Positions 18,112 to 26,320 of a stretch of 36,065 nucleotides of DNA are shown piece after piece (position 1 is the first letter of the stretch; every line of letters starts with the position of its first letter). The DNA is taken from the NCBI GenBank assembly GCA_029777755.1, contig JAKORQ010000077.1, positions 1 through 36,065 of the forward strand, read 5' to 3'. The notes beneath the pieces were generated by a model. That model saw only the letters and a program-made list of their open reading frames with translations. It searched no databases and was not told where the DNA came from. The stretch comes from Planctomycetota bacterium. Lineage in GTDB: Bacteria; Planctomycetota; Phycisphaerae; Tepidisphaerales; Tepidisphaeraceae. Made by a program: the position numbers and the translations under genes.

Positions 18112-19161
18112 ATGGCGGCTGAGCAGATCGCCAGACATCTGCGCACGCAGGCCAACTGGTGCCAGCGACTCGGGTCGCCGCTCTATGCTTACCTCCTCGA
18201 GCGTGCGGCAGCGGACGCGGAATCCGGCGGCCCGATATGCCATATCCTCAGGCCACACGCCCACACGGCCGACCCGAACGCGCTCGCGCTTCGCTTCATG
18301 GGCGCTGTCCATCGGCTGGTGCTCACCGGCCGCGCGCCCGACCTCGCGCGACACTACCCGTCGGCCGGCGGCTCCGTCGGCAACATGGACGCTGCGTGGA
18401 CGGACTTTTACGCGACCGTGGCACGCGAATGCGATGCTATTTGCCCGATACTCGAGCGTCACGTGCAGACCAACGAGATCGGCCGATCCGCTTCGCTGCT
18501 TGGCGGGTTTCTCAGTGCGGCGGAGAGTGGACTTCCGCTGCGGCTCCTGGAAGTCGGCTCGTCGGCCGGGCTGAATCTGCTATGGGATCTCTTCCGCTAC
18601 GAGTGGAACGGCGCCGCGTTCGGGCCGGCCGATTCGCCGGTGCGCTTCGTGGACATCTTTCCGAATGCCGCGCCTTCTGGCGTGCCGGCCGTGACCATCG
18701 CCGAGCGGCGAGGCTGCGACGTGAACCCGATCGACCCGGCGAGCGAGGAAGGTCGGCTGACGCTTCTCTGCTACGTCTGGCCGGATCAGGCACAGCGCTT
18801 CGCGCGCCTGCGCGGGGCGCTGGACGTCGCGAAGACAACGCGCGCATCGATCGACCGGGCCGAAGCATGCGAGTGGCTATCGGAGCGCCTGGCCACCCCG
18901 ACGCCAGGCGTCGCGACGGTGGTGTTTCACTCGATCGTGCTGCAATACCTCGGGGAACGAGCCGCGCGCCTGCGTGAGATCATCGAGGAAGCCGGCCAGC
19001 GGGCGACCGCCAGGGCGCCACTTTTCTGGCTACGACTGGAACCGGAGCGGCAAGGCAACGAATCGATCTTCTCGGTAAGGATGACCACATGGCCCAACGG
19101 CCAAGACCGCCGCCTGGCCATCAGCTCCCCCCACGGCCCACCGGTGGATTGGGAGGGGTGA
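18112..19161 (+). CDS. DUF2332 family protein
   Basis: 'MAAEQIARHLRTQANWCQRLGSPLYAYLLERAAAD...LRLLEVGSSAGLNLLWDLFRYEW...VVFHSIVLQYL'. Confidence 0.88.
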   Translation: MAAEQIARHLRTQANWCQRLGSPLYAYLLERAAADAESGGPICHILRPHAHTADPNALALRFMGAVHRLVLTGRAPDLARHYPSAGGSVGNMDAAWTDFYATVARECDAICPILERHVQTNEIGRSASLLGGFLSAAESGLPLRLLEVGSSAGLNLLWDLFRYEWNGAAFGPADSPVRFVDIFPNAAPSGVPAVTIAERRGCDVNPIDPASEEGRLTLLCYVWPDQAQRFARLRGALDVAKTTRASIDRAEACEWLSERLATPTPGVATVVFHSIVLQYLGERAARLREIIEEAGQRATARAPLFWLRLEPERQGNESIFSVRMTTWPNGQDRRLAISSPHGPPVDWEG

Positions 19162-19252
19162 AAGGCAATGTGCGGGAGCGTTTCTGTGGCTGTAGATTTC
19201 TACCGATCTCCCTACCTGGTTTACCGATCGCTCGGATGGTAGCCTGGTGCGC

Positions 19253-19909
19253 ATGTCTCGCGGAGATCGTTGGACGCGTGATCAATTGCTGATCGCTCTT
19301 CGGCTGTACACCAACACGCCCTTCGGCCAACTGCACAATACGAATTCCGAGATCATCCGTCTGGCTGGCCTCATCGGGCGTACGCCCAGCGCGCTATGCA
19401 TGAAAGCATGGAATTTCGTCAGCCTTGATCCGAATCAGAAGCAACGCGGAATTAAAGGGCTAAGGGGAGCAAGCGATGCGGACAGGCAACTTTGGGCTGA
19501 GCTCATGGAAAACTCAGAGGCGGTAGCCGCGGCCGCCGAAGAAGTCTACGACCGTCTGGCATCCCAACCGGAACAGGCCGGAGGAAAGGAACTGGCGATT
19601 CCGGAAGGACCTACGGAAGTTCTCCAGACTATTCGCGCGCGCCGAGTACATCGCTTTTTCGCGGCCGCAGTCTACACAGCCTACGAGGGTAAGTGTGCGC
19701 TCACCGGGATAGATGCCCGTGAACTGCTGAACGCAAGCCACATCATTCCCTGGAGCGCGGACGAAAAGCGACGGGCTAACCCCAGCAACGGCATCCTCCT
19801 CAATCGCAGACACCGTAGTGCATCTAGGCATCGTCGTTTACTGTCTCTGAAGCCGCAAATGTCAATATATGCTCGCCGTCGCCGTGGAAGTATGCGTGAA
19901 GTATTTTGA
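19253..19909 (+). CDS. HNH endonuclease-family protein, possibly C-terminally decayed
   Basis: 'WTRDQLLIALRLYTNTPFGQLHNTNSEIIRLAGLIGRTPSALCMKAWNF' N-domain; 'CALTGIDARELLNASHIIPWSADEKRRANPSNGILLN' HNH core. Confidence 0.82.
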   Translation: MSRGDRWTRDQLLIALRLYTNTPFGQLHNTNSEIIRLAGLIGRTPSALCMKAWNFVSLDPNQKQRGIKGLRGASDADRQLWAELMENSEAVAAAAEEVYDRLASQPEQAGGKELAIPEGPTEVLQTIRARRVHRFFAAAVYTAYEGKCALTGIDARELLNASHIIPWSADEKRRANPSNGILLNRRHRSASRHRRLLSLKPQMSIYARRRRGSMREVF

Positions 19910-19923
19910 ATTTACATAACGGC

Positions 19924-20286
19924 TCAGAAGAAGATATGAAACAGGTAATCAATCCGTCCCCGGTAGAGCATCTTGGTGCCGGAGTGGCGCATTACCTGGC
20001 GGATCTGTTCTCTATAGGTGGGGGCGTAGCAGTGCTTGGGGCAGTTCTTGCAGGTGGGCTTGGGGTCCATCGTGCAGTGGGTGCGCTTGGTGAAGCCGTG
20101 CTGCAATAGTTTCGTGCAGGAGGGGCAGAGCACGATTTCCCGGCCGGCGATTTCCTTGACGTCGTGGGTGCGCATCGTCACCGGCTGGCGCGGCTGGTCG
20201 GCGTGCATGTCGTTGCAGTACAGCTGGATGAAACGCGCCAGCGTCTTGAGGTCTCGGGCGATCCTGCGATCCAGTACAGCTTCCAT
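19924..20286 (-). CDS. YgbA_NO ('nitrous oxide-stimulated promoter') family protein
   Basis: 'CNDMHADQPRQ...LCPSCTKLLQHGFTKRTHCTMDPKPTCKNCPKHCYAPTYREQIRQVMRHSGTKML' matches the Cys-rich YgbA pattern. Confidence 0.85.
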   Translation of the reverse strand: MEAVLDRRIARDLKTLARFIQLYCNDMHADQPRQPVTMRTHDVKEIAGREIVLCPSCTKLLQHGFTKRTHCTMDPKPTCKNCPKHCYAPTYREQIRQVMRHSGTKMLYRGRIDYLFHIFF

Positions 20287-20351
20287 GCCGGTTCTTCTAC
20301 AGCGCGTTTCCCCAATTGAGCATTGATCCAGATCAACCCATAATAACGCCG

Positions 20352-20879
20352 ATGGACTTCGAGCTCATCGAGAAGCAGGTCATCTATGATGGCGATCGCA
20401 TTCGCCTGGAACTTCACCACCTCATGGCGGACGAGCAGCGCTACCGCAAGGAGGTGGTGGTACACCCCGGCGCGGTGGTGATCGTGCCGGTGCTGGAGGA
20501 TGGCAGGATCCTCCTGATACGTCATCGCCGCTACGCGATCAACCAGGTGCTTATCGAGCTGCCGGCCGGCACGCTGGAGAAGAACGAGGATCCCATGAAC
20601 TGCGCCGGGCGGGAGCTTCTCGAAGAGACCGGTTACCTGGCGCGGCGACTGAAGCCGATGATGTCCATGTACGCATCGCCGGGCGTGCTTACAGAGAAGA
20701 TGTATGTGTTCATCGCCTATGATCTGCAGAGGCGCGAGCAGGTTCTGGACCTGGGGGAGGACATCGAGCTCCTTCCTGTCTTGCTGGAGGAGGCATCCGA
20801 GATGATTCGCACCGGCGAAATCCAGGATGCAAAGACCATCGCCTCGCTGATGTACTACGAGCGCTTTTGCCAGCGCTGA
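20352..20879 (+). CDS. NUDIX hydrolase (ADP-ribose pyrophosphatase-like)
   Basis: Nudix box 'GTLEKNEDPMNCAGRELLEETGY'. Start trimmed to the Met at 20352. Confidence 0.92.
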   Translation: MDFELIEKQVIYDGDRIRLELHHLMADEQRYRKEVVVHPGAVVIVPVLEDGRILLIRHRRYAINQVLIELPAGTLEKNEDPMNCAGRELLEETGYLARRLKPMMSMYASPGVLTEKMYVFIAYDLQRREQVLDLGEDIELLPVLLEEASEMIRTGEIQDAKTIASLMYYERFCQR

Positions 20880-20932
20880 GGTGCGATTTCCCATAGAGCT
20901 ACTGACTGGAAACGCGCCTTTCAGCCCGGGGA

Positions 20933-21958
20933 ATGGACGGCGCCATGGGTTTTCAGGATCGGTACTACTACCGCGAGCAGAGCGACCGCTACAACCCACT
21001 GCTGTGGCTGCTTGGCGCGTCGGTGCAGGTGCTGAGCGTCGCCGGCACCCGCGTGAGGCTGCATATCTCGCTGATCCTGTTTGTCGGACTGGCGCTGCTG
21101 ATGGGGATCTCCGACGAGTTCACTATGCCGCATCGCCTGGTGAGCATGGCGGCGCTAGTGGTATGCCTGGTTCTGCATGAACTGGCCCACTGCTTTGCCA
21201 CCCGCGCGTTGGGGGGATTTGCCGATGAGGCACTGCTCTGGCCGCTGGGCGGGCTGGCGGACTGGCAGTATCCGCATCGGCCGGGACTGGCGTTCGTGTC
21301 GGTGGCGGCCGGGCCGGCGCTGAATCTGGCGATCGCCGCGGCGGCCGCCGGCGTGCTCTTTGGCGTTTACCGGGTGGAAGTGCCCTTCTCACCGCACGCC
21401 AGCCTGCTTGCCCCGGGGGATTGGAGCCAAGCGCAGTTTTACCTCTGGTATCTCTACATCGTCAGCTACCTGCTGCTGCTGGTTAACCTGCTTCCGGTAT
21501 TGCCGCTGGACGGGGCACACCTGCTCCAGACGCTGCTATGGCCGACGCTTGGATATGGCAAGTCGCTGCTCGTGACCTGCAACATCGGTATCGGGTCGGC
21601 GGTGGTCATCGGCGGATATGGCATCTACAGCAGCGAGTGGATCCTGATATTTGCCATGATCGCCTGCATGGCGTTTTGCGTTCAGAAGAGGTCGGCCATA
21701 AAGGCTGCTGGCGTATGGACTTTTGACGATTACGACACCGACATCCGCCGCCCGCGCAGGCGCCATCGCCTCAGCCGCTATACCAAGTGGCGTACCCGCC
21801 GACAGATCCGCCGGGAGGAGGCTGAGCGGATACATGTGGATGCGATCCTCGAGAAGATCCAGCGCCAGGGGATCAACTCGCTTACATGGTGGGAGCGGCG
21901 GGTGCTCCGGCGGGCGACTGAACGGCAGCGCCAGCGGGAGATGGAGATCGGTTCATAG
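20933..21958 (+). CDS. Site-2 protease (peptidase M50) family membrane protein
   Basis: HELAH zinc motif, 'NLLPVLPLDGAHLL' second motif, multiple TMs; basic C-terminal tail. Start may be 20945. Confidence 0.88.
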   Translation: MDGAMGFQDRYYYREQSDRYNPLLWLLGASVQVLSVAGTRVRLHISLILFVGLALLMGISDEFTMPHRLVSMAALVVCLVLHELAHCFATRALGGFADEALLWPLGGLADWQYPHRPGLAFVSVAAGPALNLAIAAAAAGVLFGVYRVEVPFSPHASLLAPGDWSQAQFYLWYLYIVSYLLLLVNLLPVLPLDGAHLLQTLLWPTLGYGKSLLVTCNIGIGSAVVIGGYGIYSSEWILIFAMIACMAFCVQKRSAIKAAGVWTFDDYDTDIRRPRRRHRLSRYTKWRTRRQIRREEAERIHVDAILEKIQRQGINSLTWWERRVLRRATERQRQREMEIGS

Positions 21959-21979
21959 CTCTCGTTGCCCGGGGTGCTG

Positions 21980-23440
21980 TTACTGCGGCGGCTCGATGCG
22001 GATTGTCTGGTTTCTCCCCTCGCGCAACACCACCATTACCACCGCTTCCCGGCGGCGCTCCTCGCGAAACTTCCGGTAAAGCTCGACGAACTGCTGGAAG
22101 CTGGTGATGTTCTCGCCATTGAGCTCGACGATCATGTCGTTCATCTCCAACCGAGCAGCCTGGGCGGCCGACTGCGGGCGAACCATCGCCACGATCACGC
22201 CCTCGGTACCCGGCTCCAGCCGGCGCTGGTAGGCGTCGAGGAAGACCATCTCACGCACGGAAAAGCCCATATCCTCAGCGTAATAGCGCTCGGCCAGGTT
22301 GGCCGGCTTGGGGCGCTCCTCCAGCGTGAGGGAGACATCGCTGATTTTGCGTGTGCGTGGGTCCAGCAGGGTGAGAGTGATCTCGGTACCCGGCTTTAAG
22401 TGCAGAATCTGCCGGCGGAGGATCATGGGCAGCTCTTCCGGCTCATCGCCGCGGGGAATAGCCTGGCCATTCACGGCCGTGATGATCTGCCCGGGCTGGA
22501 TGCCGGCGCGATGGGCGGGCGCACCGGGGATGGTGTCGCCGATCTGCACGGCAGTCTGCCCGGCAAGCCCGAAATACTCAGCCACTTCCTTGCTCAGCCC
22601 CGCCATCTGCATGACGCCGATCCACGGCAACTTGAGCGGCTCGCCGGTGGGAGGATCGGAGATGCTGTGCAGCAGCGCCTTTGATGCCACGAAAATCACC
22701 GGTGGGCGGGATACGGCCGACAGTCCCGATCGTGGATCGTTCAGCAAAATCGCCTGCTCCGATTGGGCGACCACCAGCCCAATCGCCTCGCCGGCCGAGT
22801 TAAACACCGGCGACCCCATGGCCGCCAGGCTGCCTGATACCAGTACCTGCGGGAACTCACCGCGCAGGAGGGCCGATATCTTGCCCTCGACGATGTACGG
22901 CTTGTAGCCGGCGATCTTGGGCAGCACCCCCACCGACCAGACAGGCTGGCCAACCTCCAGCGGCCGATCGACGAACTCGACCGGCTTCCACTTCCGCTCA
23001 CCTACGGCCCGCACGAACGCCACATCGGCGCGCTCATCCCGGCCGAGGAATACTGCACTGACCTCCTCGACATCGCCGGTGTCGCTGGGGATGAAGATCT
23101 TGAAGTCGCGCATCTGCGAGTCGGGGATGCGGGGATCGACCAGTGCGAGGGTCGTCATGACCAGCCCGTCCTCGCCGACGACGATGCCTGAACCAACCAC
23201 TTCGCGCCGGCCCATCTCATGCTCCCAGGTGTAACCCACCGCCACCAGCGATGGCGACACCTGCGTGTAGAGATCCTGGGCACTGCGGATGGCGTCCGAG
23301 GCGATCCGCTGCGTCGCGGCGGCCGCGGTTTCCTCGACGCTTGGCGCAGTGGCAGCATCCTGCGCCAGTGCGCCAACTGAAACAGTCAACGACACCAGGG
23401 AAGCAAATCCGATTCGCCGGCAGTGATTGAGTCGAAGCAT
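21980..23440 (-). CDS. Exported HtrA/S1C-like protein with two PDZ domains; catalytic residues apparently lost
   Basis: Signal peptide; 'GSGIVVGEDGLVMTTLALVD' in place of TAAHV, 'SLAAMGSPVFNSAGEAIGLV' in place of GNSGGP; PDZ segments 'GDTIPGAPAHRAGIQPGQIITAVNGQAI' and 'AAQAARLEMNDMIVELNGENI'. Alternative start at 23488. Confidence 0.83.
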   Translation of the reverse strand: MLRLNHCRRIGFASLVSLTVSVGALAQDAATAPSVEETAAAATQRIASDAIRSAQDLYTQVSPSLVAVGYTWEHEMGRREVVGSGIVVGEDGLVMTTLALVDPRIPDSQMRDFKIFIPSDTGDVEEVSAVFLGRDERADVAFVRAVGERKWKPVEFVDRPLEVGQPVWSVGVLPKIAGYKPYIVEGKISALLRGEFPQVLVSGSLAAMGSPVFNSAGEAIGLVVAQSEQAILLNDPRSGLSAVSRPPVIFVASKALLHSISDPPTGEPLKLPWIGVMQMAGLSKEVAEYFGLAGQTAVQIGDTIPGAPAHRAGIQPGQIITAVNGQAIPRGDEPEELPMILRRQILHLKPGTEITLTLLDPRTRKISDVSLTLEERPKPANLAERYYAEDMGFSVREMVFLDAYQRRLEPGTEGVIVAMVRPQSAAQAARLEMNDMIVELNGENITSFQQFVELYRKFREERRREAVVMVVLREGRNQTIRIEPPQ

Positions 23441-23560
23441 CAGGTCTGATGGTAGCGTCGTTCGCGGGCCAGAGCCACGTCTGCGCAAGTGGCAGTGAGG
23501 CAGAACCAGAAGCGCGGGCGCACGTTCGCGCCCGAGCTGTTTGGCAGACCTCGTGTTGGC

Positions 23561-25918
23561 CTACTTCGTCTCGGTCAACGTCCGGCGGACCGCGTCCGGC
23601 TCATTGGTGACCGACCAGCCGAACTTCAGGCCCAGTACGAACCATCCCAGCGCCAGCACGCCCACGGCGAAGATGGTGTCACCCACCACGCGCAGCCAGC
23701 GCAGGATGTTCATGGTGTCGTTCTGCATGAACTCGGCCGAGCGGGCGTACCAGGTGCCATGCTCGACGCTGGCCCAGGTCTGCATCAGCCCCACCGGCAA
23801 CAGGCTCAGGATCACCATCAGCGCCAGGCCGATGTTGATCGACCAGAAGGCGAAACTCACCCAACCGGTCTTCCAGACGTTGCGGGTAGTCAGGCCCTTC
23901 ATGCAGAAAAGCATCAGGCCGATTCCCAGCATGCCGTACACACCGAACAGCGCCGTGTGTCCATGCACAGGCGTAGTGTTCAGGCCCTGCATGTAGTAGA
24001 GCGCGATCGGCGGGTTGATGAAGAAGCCAAACAGGCCAGCGCCCACCAGATTCCAGAACGCCACCGCCACGAAGAAGTAGATCGGCCACCTGTACGCCGA
24101 CACCCACGGCTGGGCCCGCGAGAGGGAGAGGTTCTCGTATGCCTCAAAGCCGATCAGCACCAGCGGCACGACTTCCAGCGCGCTGAACACCGCACCCAGG
24201 GCCAGTACCGCGGTGGGAGTGCCGGTGAAGTAGAGGTGATGGAACGTGCCGATGATGCCGCCGGAGAGGAAGATGATGGTGGAGAAGAGCACGGCCGCGG
24301 TCGCAGTGCGTGTCTTGAGCAGGTTCATGCGGGTAAAGAGGAAGGCGATCACCACTGTCGCGAAGACCTCGAAGAACCCTTCCACCCACAGGTGCACCAC
24401 CCACCAGCGCCAGTACTCGGCGATGGCGAGGTTGGTCTGGCGTCCCCACATCAGGCCCGCGCCATAGAACAGCCAGATGGCCGCGGAGGAGATCAGGAAC
24501 AATCCCAGCAGATGTTTGTGATCCCCGGGCTTGCGGAAGGCCGGCCACATCGCGCGCGCCATCAGCAGCAGCCACACCAGCAGCCCCACGAACAGGAAGT
24601 ATTGCCAGAAGCGGCCGAGGTCGACGTACTCATACCCCTGGTGGCCGAACCAGTAGTTCGCCTCCAAGCTGAGGCGCTGGCGCGTGCCCAGCCACTGACC
24701 GAACATCGAGCCAAGCACGATGATCACCAGGCAGACGAACAGGAACAGGACGCCGGCGCGTTGGAACTTTGGCTCATGCCCCGACACGGCCGGCGCCATG
24801 AAAAGGCCGGTCGCCAGCCAGGCGGTAGCGATCCAGAAGATGCCAAGCTGCGTGTGCCATGTGCGCGTTACCGAGTACGGCAGCCACTCCGCCAGCGGGA
24901 AGCCGTAGAAGCCGGACCCCTCCACTCCATAGTGGGCAGTAACCGCGCCCAGCATCACTTGCAGCACCAGCAGCGCTGCTACCGTCCAGAAATAGATGAG
25001 TGTTGCCCGCATGGATGGCGTTGGCGAAAGCGCCAGCAGCGGGTCGTTGCTGGGGAAATCCGGAGGCTCCTCAGGCCGGCCGTGCAGCACCGCGTAATAC
25101 CACGCCAGTGCCGCCACGCCCGCCAGCAGCAGCACGAAGCTGATCACCGACCAGACGATCACCTGCCCGGAGGGTGCGTTGTCGATCAGTTCCTCCGGCG
25201 GCCAGTTGTTCGTATAGCTGATGCGCTTGCCCGGTTCGCTGGCGCCAGTGGCGATGGCCGCGTCAGGCCGCTCCGCGCCGCAGGCCCACGCCGACCACCA
25301 GAAGAACGCCGCCATCAGCCGCATCCGCTCAGGATCGCGAATGGTGTTGCGGGCGATGGCATAGGCATCGCGCAGCTCCGGCGGCGAGCGGCCATCGTCG
25401 GCCAGCGAGCGCGATTGCTCGGGAAACTCCGGGGCATCAGAGAAGATCGCCCAGTAGTAGTCCCTCAGCACCTCGAAAGCCTCGGCGCGATCCTGCGAGA
25501 TGACGATCTGCCCGTTGTCGGGGTTGTAGGTGTTGGTGCGGATCTCCTGTATCAGGCGGCTCTTGAGGGCGGCCTGATGCTGTGGCTCAAGCTCGCTATA
25601 GGCCCGGCCATGCTCCTGTTGCGACCATTTGTTCAGCAGGTAGACGCACTCGCGATGCAGCCAGTCGGCCGACCAGTCCGGCGCCACGTATGCGCCATGT
25701 CCCCAGACAGAACCGACCTCGTGGCCACCCATGGACTGCCAGACGTTCTGCCCATCCATGATCTCCTGCCCGGTGAACATCGTGACGCCGGAGGTTGTGA
25801 CAACCTCCCTGGGAATCGGCGGCGCCTTGTTGTAGAGCTCCCAGCCATAGTAGCCGAGCACAAGGAATGAACCGACGATCACAAGGACCAAACCGATCCA
25901 CAGGCCACGATATCGCAT
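23561..25918 (-). CDS. norZ: Quinol-type nitric oxide reductase, large single subunit (qNor)
   Basis: 'MRYRGLWIGLVLVIVGSFLVLGYYGWELYNKAPPIPREVVTTSGVTMFTGQEIMDGQNVWQSMGGHEVGSVWGHGAYVAPDWSADWLHRE', polytopic heme-copper oxidase-like core, 'NTTPVHGHTALFGVYGMLGIGLMLF'. Start trimmed to 25918. Confidence 0.95.
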   Translation of the reverse strand: MRYRGLWIGLVLVIVGSFLVLGYYGWELYNKAPPIPREVVTTSGVTMFTGQEIMDGQNVWQSMGGHEVGSVWGHGAYVAPDWSADWLHRECVYLLNKWSQQEHGRAYSELEPQHQAALKSRLIQEIRTNTYNPDNGQIVISQDRAEAFEVLRDYYWAIFSDAPEFPEQSRSLADDGRSPPELRDAYAIARNTIRDPERMRLMAAFFWWSAWACGAERPDAAIATGASEPGKRISYTNNWPPEELIDNAPSGQVIVWSVISFVLLLAGVAALAWYYAVLHGRPEEPPDFPSNDPLLALSPTPSMRATLIYFWTVAALLVLQVMLGAVTAHYGVEGSGFYGFPLAEWLPYSVTRTWHTQLGIFWIATAWLATGLFMAPAVSGHEPKFQRAGVLFLFVCLVIIVLGSMFGQWLGTRQRLSLEANYWFGHQGYEYVDLGRFWQYFLFVGLLVWLLLMARAMWPAFRKPGDHKHLLGLFLISSAAIWLFYGAGLMWGRQTNLAIAEYWRWWVVHLWVEGFFEVFATVVIAFLFTRMNLLKTRTATAAVLFSTIIFLSGGIIGTFHHLYFTGTPTAVLALGAVFSALEVVPLVLIGFEAYENLSLSRAQPWVSAYRWPIYFFVAVAFWNLVGAGLFGFFINPPIALYYMQGLNTTPVHGHTALFGVYGMLGIGLMLFCMKGLTTRNVWKTGWVSFAFWSINIGLALMVILSLLPVGLMQTWASVEHGTWYARSAEFMQNDTMNILRWLRVVGDTIFAVGVLALGWFVLGLKFGWSVTNEPDAVRRTLTETK

Positions 25919-26102
25919 CGCTCCTCCCTTGGATGTGTACGTTTTCTGGAGGCGAACCTCCAGATCATAGGAACGTGCTCGTCCATGGGACAGACAAACA
26001 GGAACATTATCGCGCAAGCGGAGGATCGGGGACGCAGGAATTTGCCAGCGGGCGGGCAGGCTCAGCGGTAAAGAAAGTCGAAGCGGGCTGGAACGTTCAT
26101 CT

Positions 26103-26136
26103 CAACACTAAGACGCGAAGGCTAGAAAACGCAGAG
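26103..26136 (+). repeat. 8-bp-period degenerate tract
   Basis: aacactaa/gacgcgaa/ggctagaa/aacgcaga. Confidence 0.6.
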
Positions 26137-26211
26137 TCTCGGTCCAAAGGTGGCACATGCCCCGTCCATTCAACCCACTAAGGTGATCCCTGGCGATCAC
26201 GCGCTTTGTGG

Positions 26212-26268
26212 TCCAGGGAGATCGCGAGACACTTCCCTCTTAACCACGAAGAGACGAAGCAACGAAGT
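26212..26268 (+). repeat. 8-bp-period tract with leader block (copy 2)
   Basis: tccagggagatcgcgagacacttccctcttaaccacgaagagacgaagcaacgaag; ccacgaag/agacgaag/caacgaag. Confidence 0.72.
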
Positions 26269-26280
26269 TGCGCGCCGAGA

Positions 26281-26315
26281 CGTCTGTCCCTCTATGGTGA
26301 ATCTGTGGTGAAATC
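26281..26315 (-). repeat. About 10-bp-period CACAGAT tract
   Basis: Minus strand: gatttcaccacagattcaccatagagggacagacg. Confidence 0.55.
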
Positions 26316-26320
26316 CCCTC

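Noticed and set aside
23489-25870. 793-aa plus-strand ORF
   Set aside because: Antisense to the well-supported norZ; low-complexity His/Gln/Arg composition typical of a GC-rich shadow frame.
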